Positions 63,673 to 64,000 of a stretch of 64,000 nucleotides of DNA are shown one piece after another (the first letter of the stretch is position 1; the number at the start of each line of letters is the position of its first letter). The notes under the pieces were generated by a model. The model was not told the DNA's origin and did not search any database. It saw only the letters and a program-made list of their open reading frames with translations. A program made the translations under genes and the position numbers. Source of the stretch: Nemopilema nomurai (Eukaryota > Cnidaria > Scyphozoa > Rhizostomeae > Rhizostomatidae); the NCBI GenBank assembly GCA_003864495.1, contig ML133436.1:1116001-1180000 (forward strand), written 5' to 3'.

Positions 63673-63789
63673 GCATTACGGCTTCAGAAAGGTGTGTCAT
63701 GAAACTTTAAAGTCTGTGCTTTCCTTGTCAACTGCACTCTTTCACTACTTCGCTCAAGCGTCAGGAACGTATCGCCAACTGAACTTTAG

Positions 63790-64000
<211 letters not shown>

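Overview
This is eukaryotic nuclear DNA from an animal. It is AT-rich, its genes are split by many canonical GT-AG introns, polyadenylation signals are AATAAA-type, and the last bases start an actin gene. The gene content (an intron-dense flightless-1, an ACT-domain threonine dehydratase, intronic microsatellites and a small MITE) would suit an early-branching metazoan such as a cnidarian. That placement is inference; nothing read here fixes the species. I see no prokaryotic operon, phage, rRNA, tRNA or CRISPR array.

Layout. 1-4796: no firm gene; it holds a 161-bp inverted-repeat element (3664-3824) and an ATT microsatellite. 4797-9488 (+): an unrecognised candidate gene with a good first exon, a good last exon and phase-compatible exons between. 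9489-13942: no gene seen. 13943-43514 (+): flightless-1 (FLII), traced exon by exon as 53 exons covering a leucine-rich-repeat half and a gelsolin-repeat half, about 1242 residues. Its introns hold an intronless EF-hand gene on the minus strand (19515-20003), a 1.8-kb TTTC polypyrimidine tract and several minisatellites. 43515-47568: no firm gene, but a second copy of the inverted-repeat element in opposite orientation (45959-46121). 47569-58438 (+): threonine dehydratase with a C-terminal ACT domain, 12 exons, 452 residues. 59987-61186 (+): a possible two-exon gene of 94 residues. 63811-64000 (+): the first 63 codons of an actin gene, cut by the window edge, with a perfect CArG box about 140 bp upstream of its ATG.

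Functionally, FLII and actin both belong to the actin cytoskeleton, and the EF-hand protein is a probable calcium sensor or buffer. The threonine dehydratase is a metabolic enzyme unrelated to its neighbours. Nothing indicates co-regulation. The most testable oddities are a one-base reading-frame deficit at FLII exon 34, the nested antisense EF-hand gene, an apparent excess of the TGACGTCA palindrome, the paired MITE copies, and several unrecognised small candidate genes. I did not find a convincing new biological system here.
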